Under the pieces are notes generated by a model. The model was not told the DNA's origin. It did no database searches and saw only the letters and a program-made list of their open reading frames with translations. From contig SLMR01000015.1 in assembly GCA_007133445.1 (NCBI GenBank), positions 1 to 15,358 on the forward strand: a stretch of 15,358 bases of DNA, read 5' to 3'. The DNA comes from Aquisalimonas sp. Lineage in GTDB: Bacteria; Pseudomonadota; Gammaproteobacteria; Nitrococcales; Aquisalimonadaceae. How positions within the stretch are numbered: position 1 is the first letter of the stretch; each line of letters starts with the position of its first letter. A program made the translations under genes and the position numbers. Below are positions 7,297 to 14,554 of this stretch, piece by piece.

Positions 7297-9311
7297 GCGC
7301 TGACCTCCCGCGTCACGGACAGAATCTTCGCTCGATACACGGCAGCAGCCTCAATCCTAACTTCATCCCGTTCCGACCAGCCTAGCATCCGGCGCTCGAA
7401 TGTCCCGTTCTGCTCAGGGATCTCCTGACCTAGTTGCGTTCCGACGCTGCCGAACAGCGGCTCGCCGTCCACAAACAGCTGGTACGTCCCGCGAACAGAC
7501 AAAAGCGCCCGGATAATGCGATGTTTCCGGTTCAGCGTCCCACCCCGGCCATCGTCGATCACCACCGGCAGCAGGTCCAGCCGGGAGCCGAACGGGAACC
7601 CCACAAATACAGTCTCAATGCTCTCGCCACTGAAATCTGACAGGTCGATTTCCGCGTCACTGTTCACGTCGAAAAATCCCAGGAAGCCACGGTTCTCGGA
7701 GACAACGACCACAGTACTATCCGCGAAAATGGCATCCAACCCCAGCGTCTCGGCGTAGGCGTACTGCTGCTGGAAGTCCATCACGAAATACTCAGAATCA
7801 TCTTCCTCCAGACGAAGCAGTCGAAACTCCGTCGTATCCCCGTCCTGCGTTGTTACTAGCACAAAAACCTGATCCGCGCTCGAAGTCAGCGCAACCGGCG
7901 TTACGGTATCCGGCACGGTCAGGCGGCTCCAGGCCGCTACGTTCTCCCGCTCCTGAAGCGCACATGCGCGCAACTGGTTCTCGTCGTCCAGCACGAATAC
8001 ACGCGGTACGCGATCAGCCCGAGTGGCCGGGCGAAACGCCATGTCCTTGATTCGATCCCGCAGCAAGTGGGGGGCGAGAATCGACAGGTCTTGCTCGACA
8101 AACCCCTGCACATTGTCATCGAACTGAATCCGCAGTAGCTGCGTGCGACCTCGATTAAAGAAACCGATTGCAGCTTCCGCAGTAAACGGCCGAACGGGCG
8201 CACCGCCCACCGTGGATACCCGGCGGAACGAGAACCGCGTCGGCGTCAACGGCGTGTCTGGCGGCGAAGAGATAGCATACTCCCCGCGGGTGCCACCCAA
8301 GTAGATCGTGTCATTCGTCTGCACCCACACGAAGCCGTCCGCATCGACCGTCAGCAGGTCATACTCGATGGGTGAGTCGTCGTAAACGGAGCCCGCCACA
8401 ATCACGAATGGGTTTTGCGCCTTCGAGGCCCACCACGTCGTCGGGCGGGATTCCGTGGCGAACAGATGCAAGCGCCCCTTGTGGAACGTCACGAGCCGCG
8501 GGTTTTCCCCACCAAAAGGCTCGTCCACGTCGATAGTAATCCGCTCTCCGGCGACCGTTAAACCGTTATAAGATTCCACCGTCTGCAAGGACGTATTATT
8601 GGTAACGTTATCAACTGTAAACGACTCCCCATTAAAGAAAAAAGTATCCCCTATCGACAACTGCTCGTCAAATAATGTATCTTCTCCATCCCATTGCGTC
8701 GTTCTATTTGCTACTGAGACAGTACCCAACAATTCCTGCTCCCACTGTACCGGTTCAATGTCCACGTCCCCTGCACCGAGGTCAAAAAACACGCGATGCA
8801 CAGGAAACAACTGACTTGAAACGAACATCGACGGGCCAATAGAAGCAAAATCCACCAACTGAGACAGCGGACGTTCTGGCGTCAACACTTCGTCCGCTAT
8901 TTTTACGGTGTAGTAGTCGGTGCTGTATCGTATGGAAACAAAAAACTCATCGCTGTCATTAACTTGAAACGCAAGAATCCGCAGCCAAGTCTCGTTGCCC
9001 TCCGAGTTTTCGTACAAGTACAAAACGATAACGTAATCTTGCCCCGCGAAGCTAAAGTTTGCTGTCATACTGCCTATAACAGGCAGCGTTTCCAATGCAA
9101 TAATAGACTGAGGCTCTGTAGGCCACAAAGAAGGCACGGAATGCTTAGCAAGCTGCCACCCGGGCCGCCGCTGGATGGCGCCTGTCAGATCAGGAAACCA
9201 GTTCTCCACAAACCGATTCGCAGCACGATAGAAGTCAACGTCGAAGCGATCATACAGCGCCTCGTCAACTTCCCCGCGGGTAAACCCGGTTGTGTGCTGA
9301 AATACCGTCAT
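7293..9311 (-). CDS. Tail tubular protein B (T7 gp12-like nozzle)
   Basis: The 672-aa protein is rich in beta-type sequence, as expected for the nozzle at the tip of a short tail (T7 gp12, 794 aa), which holds the DNA in and later lets it out. The N-terminus carries the family pattern: TGFTRGEVDEALYDRFDVDFY, then a conserved N and QRRPGWQLAKHS (about residues 7-57), matching the G-E-x-x-x-x-L-x-x-R-x-D and RRPG motifs of this group. It follows the gp11-like adaptor with an ATGA overlap and no evident Shine-Dalgarno, so it probably depends on coupling. DNA for roughly residues 60-250 is much poorer in GC than the rest (about 41% in 8581-8700 by hand count, against 63% in 8281-8340), suggesting exchange or different selection in this part. 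Confidence 0.85.
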   Translation of the reverse strand: MTVFQHTTGFTRGEVDEALYDRFDVDFYRAANRFVENWFPDLTGAIQRRPGWQLAKHSVPSLWPTEPQSIIALETLPVIGSMTANFSFAGQDYVIVLYLYENSEGNETWLRILAFQVNDSDEFFVSIRYSTDYYTVKIADEVLTPERPLSQLVDFASIGPSMFVSSQLFPVHRVFFDLGAGDVDIEPVQWEQELLGTVSVANRTTQWDGEDTLFDEQLSIGDTFFFNGESFTVDNVTNNTSLQTVESYNGLTVAGERITIDVDEPFGGENPRLVTFHKGRLHLFATESRPTTWWASKAQNPFVIVAGSVYDDSPIEYDLLTVDADGFVWVQTNDTIYLGGTRGEYAISSPPDTPLTPTRFSFRRVSTVGGAPVRPFTAEAAIGFFNRGRTQLLRIQFDDNVQGFVEQDLSILAPHLLRDRIKDMAFRPATRADRVPRVFVLDDENQLRACALQERENVAAWSRLTVPDTVTPVALTSSADQVFVLVTTQDGDTTEFRLLRLEEDDSEYFVMDFQQQYAYAETLGLDAIFADSTVVVVSENRGFLGFFDVNSDAEIDLSDFSGESIETVFVGFPFGSRLDLLPVVIDDGRGGTLNRKHRIIRALLSVRGTYQLFVDGEPLFGSVGTQLGQEIPEQNGTFERRMLGWSERDEVRIEAAAVYRAKILSVTREVSA
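7304..7309 (-). promoter_or_regulatory. Strong Shine-Dalgarno for the GTG start of the gp14-like gene
   Basis: GGGAGG lies 7 nt upstream of GTG 7296, inside the end of the tail nozzle gene. It supports GTG as a genuine start despite the non-ATG codon. Confidence 0.75.
8560..9130. other. AT-richer patch inside the tail nozzle gene
   Basis: Hand counts give 49 G/C of 120 in 8581-8700 and 25 of 60 in 9001-9060, while 8281-8340 has 38 of 60. The reading frame stays open throughout, so this is coding DNA of different composition and not an inserted non-coding element. The edges are approximate. Confidence 0.65.
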
Positions 9312-9892
9312 GCCTGCGTCAACGGGTTGTGGCTACGGCGCGTGTACACGCGCATGAGGTTGAATACGTAAGGCGGCGTCTGCTGCGAGTCAATCGCCCG
9401 GGCGCGGGGCCGCGCACGCTGCGCCTCCCCGTAGAACAACTCAGCCCGCTGGGTGTTGTCCGTCAGTGGCATAGAGAACGCCGCAGCAAGCTCGTGAACC
9501 ATCAACTGCCGGAAGTGAGACGGCCAGGCTGAAGCCCCCACATCAGCAACGTACACGAGCTGCGCCTTGCTGTCATTCGTGTACAGATGGCGGCCGGCAA
9601 GCTGGAAATAGTCGTAGCTCCGCAGGCCCAGCACGCGCACGTAGTCAGTCGGTAACTGGTAGGCATGCCGGTAGCCAGTGAACTTTTTGTCGAAGTCTTC
9701 CAGCGCCAGCTTCGGCAGGGTGGCCTCCCGCAGGGCGAAATACCAAGGGTGATCGGACAGCAGCTCGCGCCGCTTGTTATCGAAAATAGTCGCCGCGGCC
9801 AAAGACTGCGCTGTGCGGTCGGAAAGAGAGGAGACTGGGGGTACGCCCAGCCGGATCAGCGCCTCGTTCACTACGTCGAGGTCACTTGCCAT
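9308..9892 (-). CDS. Tail tubular protein A (T7 gp11-like adaptor)
   Basis: The 194-aa protein matches T7 gp11 (196 aa) in length and pattern. This protein forms the ring that joins the portal to the nozzle. The N-terminal part shows the expected helical motif: DVVNEALIRLGVPPVSSLSD (6-25), then an A-rich helix and LLSDHPWYFALREATL (about 44-59), where the HPWYFA block is characteristic. A later QLPTDYVRVLGL segment is also typical. The ATG at 9892 follows the previous stop by 19 nt, with AGGGGG 8 nt ahead. The TGA overlaps the next ATG. Confidence 0.88.
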   Translation of the reverse strand: MASDLDVVNEALIRLGVPPVSSLSDRTAQSLAAATIFDNKRRELLSDHPWYFALREATLPKLALEDFDKKFTGYRHAYQLPTDYVRVLGLRSYDYFQLAGRHLYTNDSKAQLVYVADVGASAWPSHFRQLMVHELAAAFSMPLTDNTQRAELFYGEAQRARPRARAIDSQQTPPYVFNLMRVYTRRSHNPLTQA

Positions 9893-9911
9893 AGGACGTA
9901 CCCCCTGTCAG

Positions 9912-10166
9912 TTACGCCGGAGCGTCGTACAGCGCCGCAACGGTGACGGCGCCTTCCGTGATGTCCGACACAGTGTAGTGCATCGCACCATCTACGTCGT
10001 AGATCACGTCGCCTTCGTGAAGGCTCAGCAGGTCAACTCCGTCGTCGAAGAAGTTGGCCGCCGTCACATCGTCCGACTCCGAGTTGGTATAGAAGAACAG
10101 GCGATGAGCCCCTTCTCCGGCCCCGGAGTAGGTCATCAGCGCCATTTCATTGACATTAAACGCCAT
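9912..10166 (-). CDS. Small protein after the capsid gene, possible head decoration protein
   Basis: This 84-aa acidic protein has no named family I can assign with certainty. It opens MAFNVNEMALMTYSG, then an aromatic strand (HRLFFYTN), then alternating strands with NFFDDGVDLLSLHEGDVIYD and a C-terminal YTVSDITEGAVTVAALYD. The layout (a short beta protein with an F-D/N-x-G-x-x-x-L-x-x-G-D pattern) is common beside the major capsid gene in podoviruses. Its place directly after the capsid and a near-perfect Shine-Dalgarno suggest high copy number, hence a capsid-binding or decoration role; that is inference. There is no signal peptide or membrane segment. Confidence 0.7.
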   Translation of the reverse strand: MAFNVNEMALMTYSGAGEGAHRLFFYTNSESDDVTAANFFDDGVDLLSLHEGDVIYDVDGAMHYTVSDITEGAVTVAALYDAPA

Positions 10167-10172
10167 GACTCA

Positions 10173-10183
10173 TCACCTCCTTA
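10173..10183 (-). promoter_or_regulatory. Near-perfect Shine-Dalgarno overlapping the capsid stop codon
   Basis: TAAGGAGGTGA matches the 16S rRNA anti-Shine-Dalgarno over its full length. It includes the capsid TAA and has its GGAGG core 9 nt before ATG 10166. It is the strongest ribosome site in the window. Confidence 0.85.
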
Positions 10184-10999
10184 CTGGTCTTCGAGCACGA
10201 CGACGCCCGGCTCATCAATGATGACCGCGCCCATGCTCATGTAGCTGTTCACCAGCCAGGAGACCTTCTCCGCGATGTAGTTGACCTCAGTCACCACGTC
10301 CCGGTTGATCCCATGGCCGGCGGCCTGGTTGTGATAGAAGAACCCACGCACGCCATCCGGCAGGCCGGTGTGCATGATCCAGCGGAAACCCATCCACATC
10401 GCCGGCTCCCGAGCGTTCATCAAGAGCTGGGTGGTGGTGAAGTCCGTGCTGGTCGCCTCGGTGAGCTGCAGCAGTTCCGCATGCGTCTGCGGGCTGACCA
10501 CAGCGTACCGATTCTGGTCCATCGGCACGTCGCCCTCGTTGAGCGCCCGGGACAGACTGGAGATAGTCTCCAGCGTCAGCGTGGCGTCAATGCCCGCGTC
10601 GCCAGCGTCACGCCGCTGTGCCGCGGGGGCCGCATTCAGCGCTTCGATGATGATCTCATCGGTCTGCCGGCCGAGGGCCCAGCCCGACGCCCGGCTGTAC
10701 TCCGACACCGCCGACCAGTTGAACTTCGCCTGGTCCAGCTCGTCGATGTACTCCGGTGCGTAGAAGTCCTCCATGTCCGCAAACACCCGCTGGTGTTCCA
10801 GTTCCATCGGGACAACGTCCGCGTGACGCGCCTTCTTGGTGGCCTTACCTTTGCCAAGGATGGGGAAGTACACACGTTCCGCGCCAATCTGGGTGCGCGT
10901 GCGTACCGTATTGCGAAGCAGAGTCCCTTCGCGCTGGTAGACCTGCTTCACATCCGCTTCGTACTGCTCGATAAACGAGACAGGAACCGTAGATGCCAT
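10181..10999 (-). CDS. Major capsid protein
   Basis: The 272-aa shell protein lies between the scaffold and the tail adaptor, the T7 gene 10 position. The sequence fits podovirus capsid proteins with an HK97-type fold. The N-terminus (VSFIEQYEADVKQVYQREG) runs into LRNTVRTRTQIGAERVYFPILG, then a basic/H segment (KKARHADVVPMELEHQRVF, about 56-74), an acidic patch (DMEDFYAPEYIDELD) and a helix with ALGRQTDEIIIEAL (about 108-121). The end, SMGAVIIDEPGVVVL, is also typical. Unlike almost every other gene here it does not overlap its neighbour: a 171-bp leader precedes it, and GGAG lies 8 nt before ATG 10999. No proteolytic propeptide is apparent. Confidence 0.88.
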   Translation of the reverse strand: MASTVPVSFIEQYEADVKQVYQREGTLLRNTVRTRTQIGAERVYFPILGKGKATKKARHADVVPMELEHQRVFADMEDFYAPEYIDELDQAKFNWSAVSEYSRASGWALGRQTDEIIIEALNAAPAAQRRDAGDAGIDATLTLETISSLSRALNEGDVPMDQNRYAVVSPQTHAELLQLTEATSTDFTTTQLLMNAREPAMWMGFRWIMHTGLPDGVRGFFYHNQAAGHGINRDVVTEVNYIAEKVSWLVNSYMSMGAVIIDEPGVVVLEDQ

Positions 11000-11170
11000 T
11001 GTCGTTACTCCATTGTCTGTTCAAGCTCAGGGTTTCACTCAGCCTGCCCAGGTTATCCGACAAAAGCGCGGGCCTGTTTCAGCGCTGCTTGTTTCAGGCT
11101 GGGGCCGCTACACGGTTATCCCGTCCTCGATGCAACTGTAGTGCGTCCATGCACAAACAGTCAAGTCAGT
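11000..11170 (-). promoter_or_regulatory. Capsid leader with a candidate promoter and repeats
   Basis: This is the only gap over 20 bp in the window. Reading the minus strand, TTGACT (11164-11159), an 18-nt spacer and TACAGT (11140-11135) form a sigma70-like promoter (5/6 and 4/6 matches), which would give a leader of about 125 nt. Inside it, as + strand sequence: two copies of TGTTTCAG (11075-11082 and 11090-11097) nested between two copies of GGTTATCC (11051-11058 and 11114-11121), plus inverted CAGCCTG/CAGGCTG (11040-11046 and 11095-11101). The RNA could fold into one or more stems. A short GCGC stem followed by TTTT (near 11061-11086) is too weak to call a terminator. I find no open reading frame here that I believe. 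Confidence 0.45.
11135..11164 (-). promoter_or_regulatory. Candidate sigma70-type promoter for capsid transcription
   Basis: The site is TTGACT, 18 nt, TACAGT, starting just past the scaffold stop codon. The position makes sense for extra transcription of the most abundant virion protein. The -10 match is only moderate and the late genes may be read by another polymerase, so this is tentative. Confidence 0.35.
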
Positions 11171-11971
11171 CTAGTCGTACGCCTCGCGGAACTTCTTGTT
11201 GACGTACTCCATAAAGTCCGGCTCGCGGTTGATATACCGCTGGTCGTTCATCAAATCCTGCAGTTCCTGCTTGCCCGGCCTCCCCTCGGGGCCGCCCTGC
11301 TGCTGGTTCGCCTGCATGCCGGTCTGCATCATCTGATACAGCGCCGCGATGCCGTTGTGCGTCTTCGCCATTTCGTTGACGGCCTGCTCCGGCAGGTTGC
11401 GGCTCGCCCAGGACTTGACCTCCGTGAGCCGCTGCTGGAACTCGTGGCTGTCAGCGGACTTCATGTTCCAGGCCGAGGCCAGCCGCTGCTTCTCGACTTC
11501 CGTGCGGGCTTCCTGGAGCTCGGGAACCACGTTCTCGTAGAAGAAGTTGACCAGCTTCTGCGCTTGGTCGTTCGTCAGGCCCATGTCCTTGAACGCGGCT
11601 TCGTCGTCTTCTGAGAGTCCGTCCATGCCTTCGGGCAGCTCGACTTCGTACGCCTCCGGGGGCTCGTTCTTGTCGTTGAGCTTCTTTTCGAGCTCCTGAT
11701 ACGACTTCGCCAGATCCTCCGGTGACTTGAACTTCTCCGGCAGCCACTCCGGGCGCTCCGGCTCCTGATTGTTGGGATCGTTCTCGGTGTCAGCGGTGCC
11801 AGCGGTATCCCGCACATGCTCCGCGCCTTCCGGCCCGGCATCCCGCGGCCCTTGGTCGTTCGTGCGAACACTACCCTCGGGCTCACCGCCAGTGCCTTCC
11901 GGCTCCGGCGCCTCAACGCCGCTCAACAGGTTTTCCTGCTCGCCGCTCATGTCTTCCGCTGCGTCACTCAT
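11171..11971 (-). CDS. Capsid assembly scaffolding protein (T7 gp9-like)
   Basis: The 266-aa protein is highly acidic. Its first ~70 residues are a disordered E/G/D/T-rich stretch, followed by RPEWLPEKFKSPEDLAKSY (about 73-91), the W-L-P-x-K-F-K-S-x-E-D-L-A-x-S-Y motif of phage scaffolds that act inside the procapsid and leave before packaging. A helical middle follows, then a Q/G-rich linker and a C-terminal helix with LMNDQRYINREPDFMEYVNKKFREAYD, whose basic end probably contacts the shell protein. T7 gp9 is 307 aa. The ATG at 11971 overlaps the previous gene by 8 nt and has GGGAGG 5 nt ahead. It is immediately upstream of the capsid gene. Confidence 0.87.
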   Translation of the reverse strand: MSDAAEDMSGEQENLLSGVEAPEPEGTGGEPEGSVRTNDQGPRDAGPEGAEHVRDTAGTADTENDPNNQEPERPEWLPEKFKSPEDLAKSYQELEKKLNDKNEPPEAYEVELPEGMDGLSEDDEAAFKDMGLTNDQAQKLVNFFYENVVPELQEARTEVEKQRLASAWNMKSADSHEFQQRLTEVKSWASRNLPEQAVNEMAKTHNGIAALYQMMQTGMQANQQQGGPEGRPGKQELQDLMNDQRYINREPDFMEYVNKKFREAYD

Positions 11972-12233
11972 GGATGCCTCCCATCTTCAGTAAGTCCAAT
12001 GCCAGCTTGCGGTAGCCTTCCAAGTATGCAACTTCCTCCGCGGAGCGCCCGGGCGTGAAGCTCGGCCGGCGCCCCACTTTGACCAGCTCGTCTTTCAGCG
12101 GCGTCTGCTGCTTGTCCGCGAACGCCCTCCGCGCTGCGGCTTCAAGGGCCTTACGCTCCTCGGCGTCTCTTTGCTTTTGCGCTTGAGCCGCTTCCGGGTC
12201 GGGTTTTGCCGCCTCAAGGTTGTTCCACCCCAT
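11964..12233 (-). CDS. Small Bbp19-like protein between portal and scaffold
   Basis: The 89-aa product (ATG at 12233) begins with a charged A/E/Q helix (about 5-45). The C-terminal half has the pattern F-x-x-x-x-x-x-P-L-K-D-E-L, then PGRSAEEVAYLEGYRKLALDLLKM, in which the acidic residues and E-G-x-R near a final helix resemble the small phage family named after Bordetella phage Bbp19. That family's function is not settled; it is found next to portal and scaffold genes. ATG 12233 overlaps the portal TGA by 1 nt and has GGAGG 5 nt ahead; the in-frame GTG at 12236 would leave only 2 nt and is rejected. The family link is from pattern recall and is moderate. Confidence 0.68.
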   Translation of the reverse strand: MGWNNLEAAKPDPEAAQAQKQRDAEERKALEAAARRAFADKQQTPLKDELVKVGRRPSFTPGRSAEEVAYLEGYRKLALDLLKMGGIHE

Positions 12234-13792
12234 CACTGCCTCCGTTGCTGTTGCTGCGCCGGGGGCGGTTCCTCCGGCTCAACGGCGCCTTCCGCCTGCG
12301 CCTCCGCGGCCTGCTGCATGACCTGCTGGATCTCCTGCTCATTACGCAGGATCTCCGCGGGGATGCCCTTGACCTCGGCCACCCGGCGCAGTGCCTTGTG
12401 TACGTCGATAATCAGCCCGGCCTGGCTGTCCACCTGACCGAACTCCGTTGCAATCTGCGTGTACTCAAGGATGTTGCGCTCCTCCTCGGCCCACTGCGCT
12501 TGTGCGAGCTGGCTGACGAACTCCACCTGCAATGTCTCGCCATCAAGCTCCAGGTCGGACGGCAGCATGTCCATCTGCCCCATCCAGTAGAACACGGCCT
12601 TGAGCATCGGCAGCAGAAGCTCATGCTGCATCCGGGCCACGGTAGAGCCCAGCTCCTGAGCAATGATGTTCGTCCGCTCCGCAACCTCCGTGGCACTCCG
12701 CGGCGTGCGATCCAGCGAGCCAAACTGATCGGCCATGAACACCGTTCGGATGGAGTTTTTCAGCTCCTCCATCTGGAACATCGCCACGTCGAAGTTCCCC
12801 GTCTCAGGGAAGGCCGCGATGCTCGGGTTCTGCCGGTCGTTGCTGTCCACCGGCACGAAACTCCCCGGCTCGAACGTAAGCGTGTACGGGTTCAGCACGC
12901 CATCATCGACAACCGTGTACACCCCGGCCACAGCCTTGGCTGCGTTCTTGAGCGACAGTTCCTTGATCTTGTTCAGTGCCCGTACGTCGGCCAGCGCCCG
13001 CAGACCCGGCCCCCGGCCATACGGTGTGCCAGGAATCTTTGTCCAGCGCGTCGCAAGCAGGTAAGGGTGGGCCTGCACCTCGGAGACAATCCGCCCGACC
13101 TGCGAGTCGTCCAGAAACACGACATATTCCCACTGCCCGTCCGCGTCCTTGAAGTTGGCCTCGTAGAGCAAGTGCGTGCGCTTGTCCGGGTCGCCGGTCT
13201 GGTGCTGCACCCAGTGCTCCGGCAGCTTGCCGGGGTACGCCCGCTGCAGGTCGCGCAGGGACCACTTGCCCTTACGGGCCACACCGATCAGCTCACCGGC
13301 GTTGTCCTCCTGCACGGCGATCTCGGCTAGGGGGACGCACTTGAACCGTAGCTTCCCGGCGTCAAGGTCCGGGCGCATGCACAGGGCGCCGTTGCCGCCG
13401 ACCACGCGGTCCAGCAGCATCGGCTGGAGTTCCTGGTAGAAGTTGCTGCGGGAGAGCAGCGAGAACATGCGCTTCTCGGCATCCTGCAGGAGCGGGCGGA
13501 TCTGCTCCCGCATGCGCGGGTCGCTGATGTTGCTCCCCGGCGCCAGCCGAAACCACTTCTGCCAGGGCGGCGTCAGGCGCGACAGGATCAGGTTTGTCAG
13601 CCGCTCGGCCGCGTCGATGGCCGTCGAGTCGAACACCTCATCGCCCACTTCCTGCGGGCTGCGCTGCTCCTTGCGGAAAAATACCGCCCGCTCCGGGGCA
13701 ATGTACTCATACGCGGTGTCCCACAGCGCCTCGTATATCTGGCGCTCGCTGAACATCTGCGTGACACGTTTCTTGAGCGGGTCGTCAGCCAT
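12233..13792 (-). CDS. Portal protein (T7 gp8-like head-tail connector)
   Basis: The 519-aa protein fits T7 gp8 (536 aa), the twelve-copy ring at one head vertex through which DNA enters and leaves and which nucleates head assembly. Visible family marks: an N-terminal helical part ending in a DSTAIDAAERLTNLILSRL helix and TPPWQKWFRL (about 55-83); PYGRGPGLRALADVRALNKI (257-276); and DRTPRSATEVAERTNIIAQELG (361-382) followed by ELLLPMLKAVFYWM (391-404), the stem and wing helices. The tail is Q/E/P-rich and ends QQQQRRQ. The ATG overlaps the preceding TGA by 1 nt (TGATG) with only a weak GGG upstream, so coupling is likely. Confidence 0.92.
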   Translation of the reverse strand: MADDPLKKRVTQMFSERQIYEALWDTAYEYIAPERAVFFRKEQRSPQEVGDEVFDSTAIDAAERLTNLILSRLTPPWQKWFRLAPGSNISDPRMREQIRPLLQDAEKRMFSLLSRSNFYQELQPMLLDRVVGGNGALCMRPDLDAGKLRFKCVPLAEIAVQEDNAGELIGVARKGKWSLRDLQRAYPGKLPEHWVQHQTGDPDKRTHLLYEANFKDADGQWEYVVFLDDSQVGRIVSEVQAHPYLLATRWTKIPGTPYGRGPGLRALADVRALNKIKELSLKNAAKAVAGVYTVVDDGVLNPYTLTFEPGSFVPVDSNDRQNPSIAAFPETGNFDVAMFQMEELKNSIRTVFMADQFGSLDRTPRSATEVAERTNIIAQELGSTVARMQHELLLPMLKAVFYWMGQMDMLPSDLELDGETLQVEFVSQLAQAQWAEEERNILEYTQIATEFGQVDSQAGLIIDVHKALRRVAEVKGIPAEILRNEQEIQQVMQQAAEAQAEGAVEPEEPPPAQQQQRRQ

Positions 13793-14076
13793 CAGCCCAG
13801 GGTATCCCGACCGCGCTGGGCCCCGCCCAGCATCCCGAACAGCGACCGCTGCGGCCGCAGGGCGCTACGCAGCATGGACTCCCGCCGGCGTCGCTGCTGA
13901 CGGCGTTCCTGCTGTTGCTCCTGCTCCATTTGCTCCTGCTGCGCTTGCAATTCGCGACGGGCTTTGCGATCGGCACGGCGCTGCGCTTTCTCGCCCGTCA
14001 CCTCCTCCACCTCGGAAAGACCGCCCGTGGCGACCGCCCGCGTTGCTCGCTCCCACCCACTTAGTACGTTACCCAT
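13792..14076 (-). CDS. Small basic Q/R-rich protein upstream of the portal gene
   Basis: The 94-aa product (ATG at 14076) has a short N-terminal part (MGNVLSGWERATRAVATGGL), then a long E/Q/R helix (about 24-68, with QQEQMEQEQQQERRQQRRRR) that could be a coiled coil, and a glycine-rich end, FGMLGGAQRGRDTLG. Small proteins ending in a G-x-x-T-L-G type tail occur next to portal genes of other podoviruses; their role is unclear to me. GGAG lies 7 nt before ATG 14076; the in-frame GTG at 14079 would be only 4 nt away, so ATG is preferred. A DNA-binding, packaging or head-joining role would be a guess. Confidence 0.65.
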   Translation of the reverse strand: MGNVLSGWERATRAVATGGLSEVEEVTGEKAQRRADRKARRELQAQQEQMEQEQQQERRQQRRRRESMLRSALRPQRSLFGMLGGAQRGRDTLG

Positions 14077-14554
14077 CACTCTTCTCCCACAACGCCACCA
14101 GTAACTGCTCTGGTGTATGGATCAACGGCTCATCCATACCCAATACACTACGCACAAGCGTAACGCAAGAATAAGGCTCTGGCAGCATGGATGTTTTCGC
14201 GGTATCGGTGGGTACAGTGCATGTTACCTGCCACCGCGGCTTCATACGGGCAATAAACCGCTGCTCGTCGCCCCCCGGCACAGGCATAACAGCGAAGCGG
14301 GCGGCCGGATCGAACCACCAAGCCTGGCCCCGGCGCTCGAACACGAGGGACACATGCCAGAGGCTTACCGCGTCGGGCGCCGGCGTCCACAGGACTGTGA
14401 CAACCACAGAACTCCCCGGCGCAAGGTCCGCGCTAAAAAACCGCGGGATAACCGCCAGGCGCGATTCAGGCCACTGCCACCGCGACCACCGGGTCACGCA
14501 CACCACAAACGCCTGAAAGAGGGCATAGGCCGCCCGCATGAGTGCCCTAGCCAT
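14069..14554 (-). CDS. Unknown protein with a possible permuted papain-like fold
   Basis: The 161-aa protein has an N-terminal hydrophobic/aromatic helix (about 5-28, ALMRAAYALFQAFVVCVTRW), then strands and two motifs: SLWHVSLVF with His67, followed by WWFDP, and PYSCVTLVRSVLGM with Cys130 before TPEQLLVAL. A His in an H-V-x-[LI]-V strand ahead of a Cys at the start of a helix is the order of permuted papain/NlpC-like enzymes (YiiX type), which act as amidases or peptidases or have lost activity. It overlaps the terminase end by 8 nt; a second ATG at 14539 with AGGG 5 nt ahead is an alternative start. Substrate and role in the phage are unknown, and this could simply be an uncharacterised structural protein. 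Confidence 0.62.
   Translation of the reverse strand: MARALMRAAYALFQAFVVCVTRWSRWQWPESRLAVIPRFFSADLAPGSSVVVTVLWTPAPDAVSLWHVSLVFERRGQAWWFDPAARFAVMPVPGGDEQRFIARMKPRWQVTCTVPTDTAKTSMLPEPYSCVTLVRSVLGMDEPLIHTPEQLLVALWEKSDG

Noticed and set aside
11061..11086. Possible rho-independent terminator between scaffold and capsid
   Set aside because: On the minus strand AGCGC/GCGCT can pair, but the stem is 5 bp with a 12-nt loop and only four Ts follow.
11051..11121. GGTTATCC pair as a phage attachment or recombination site
   Set aside because: The repeats are only 8 bp, no integrase or tRNA is nearby, and the site lies inside the virion gene cluster.
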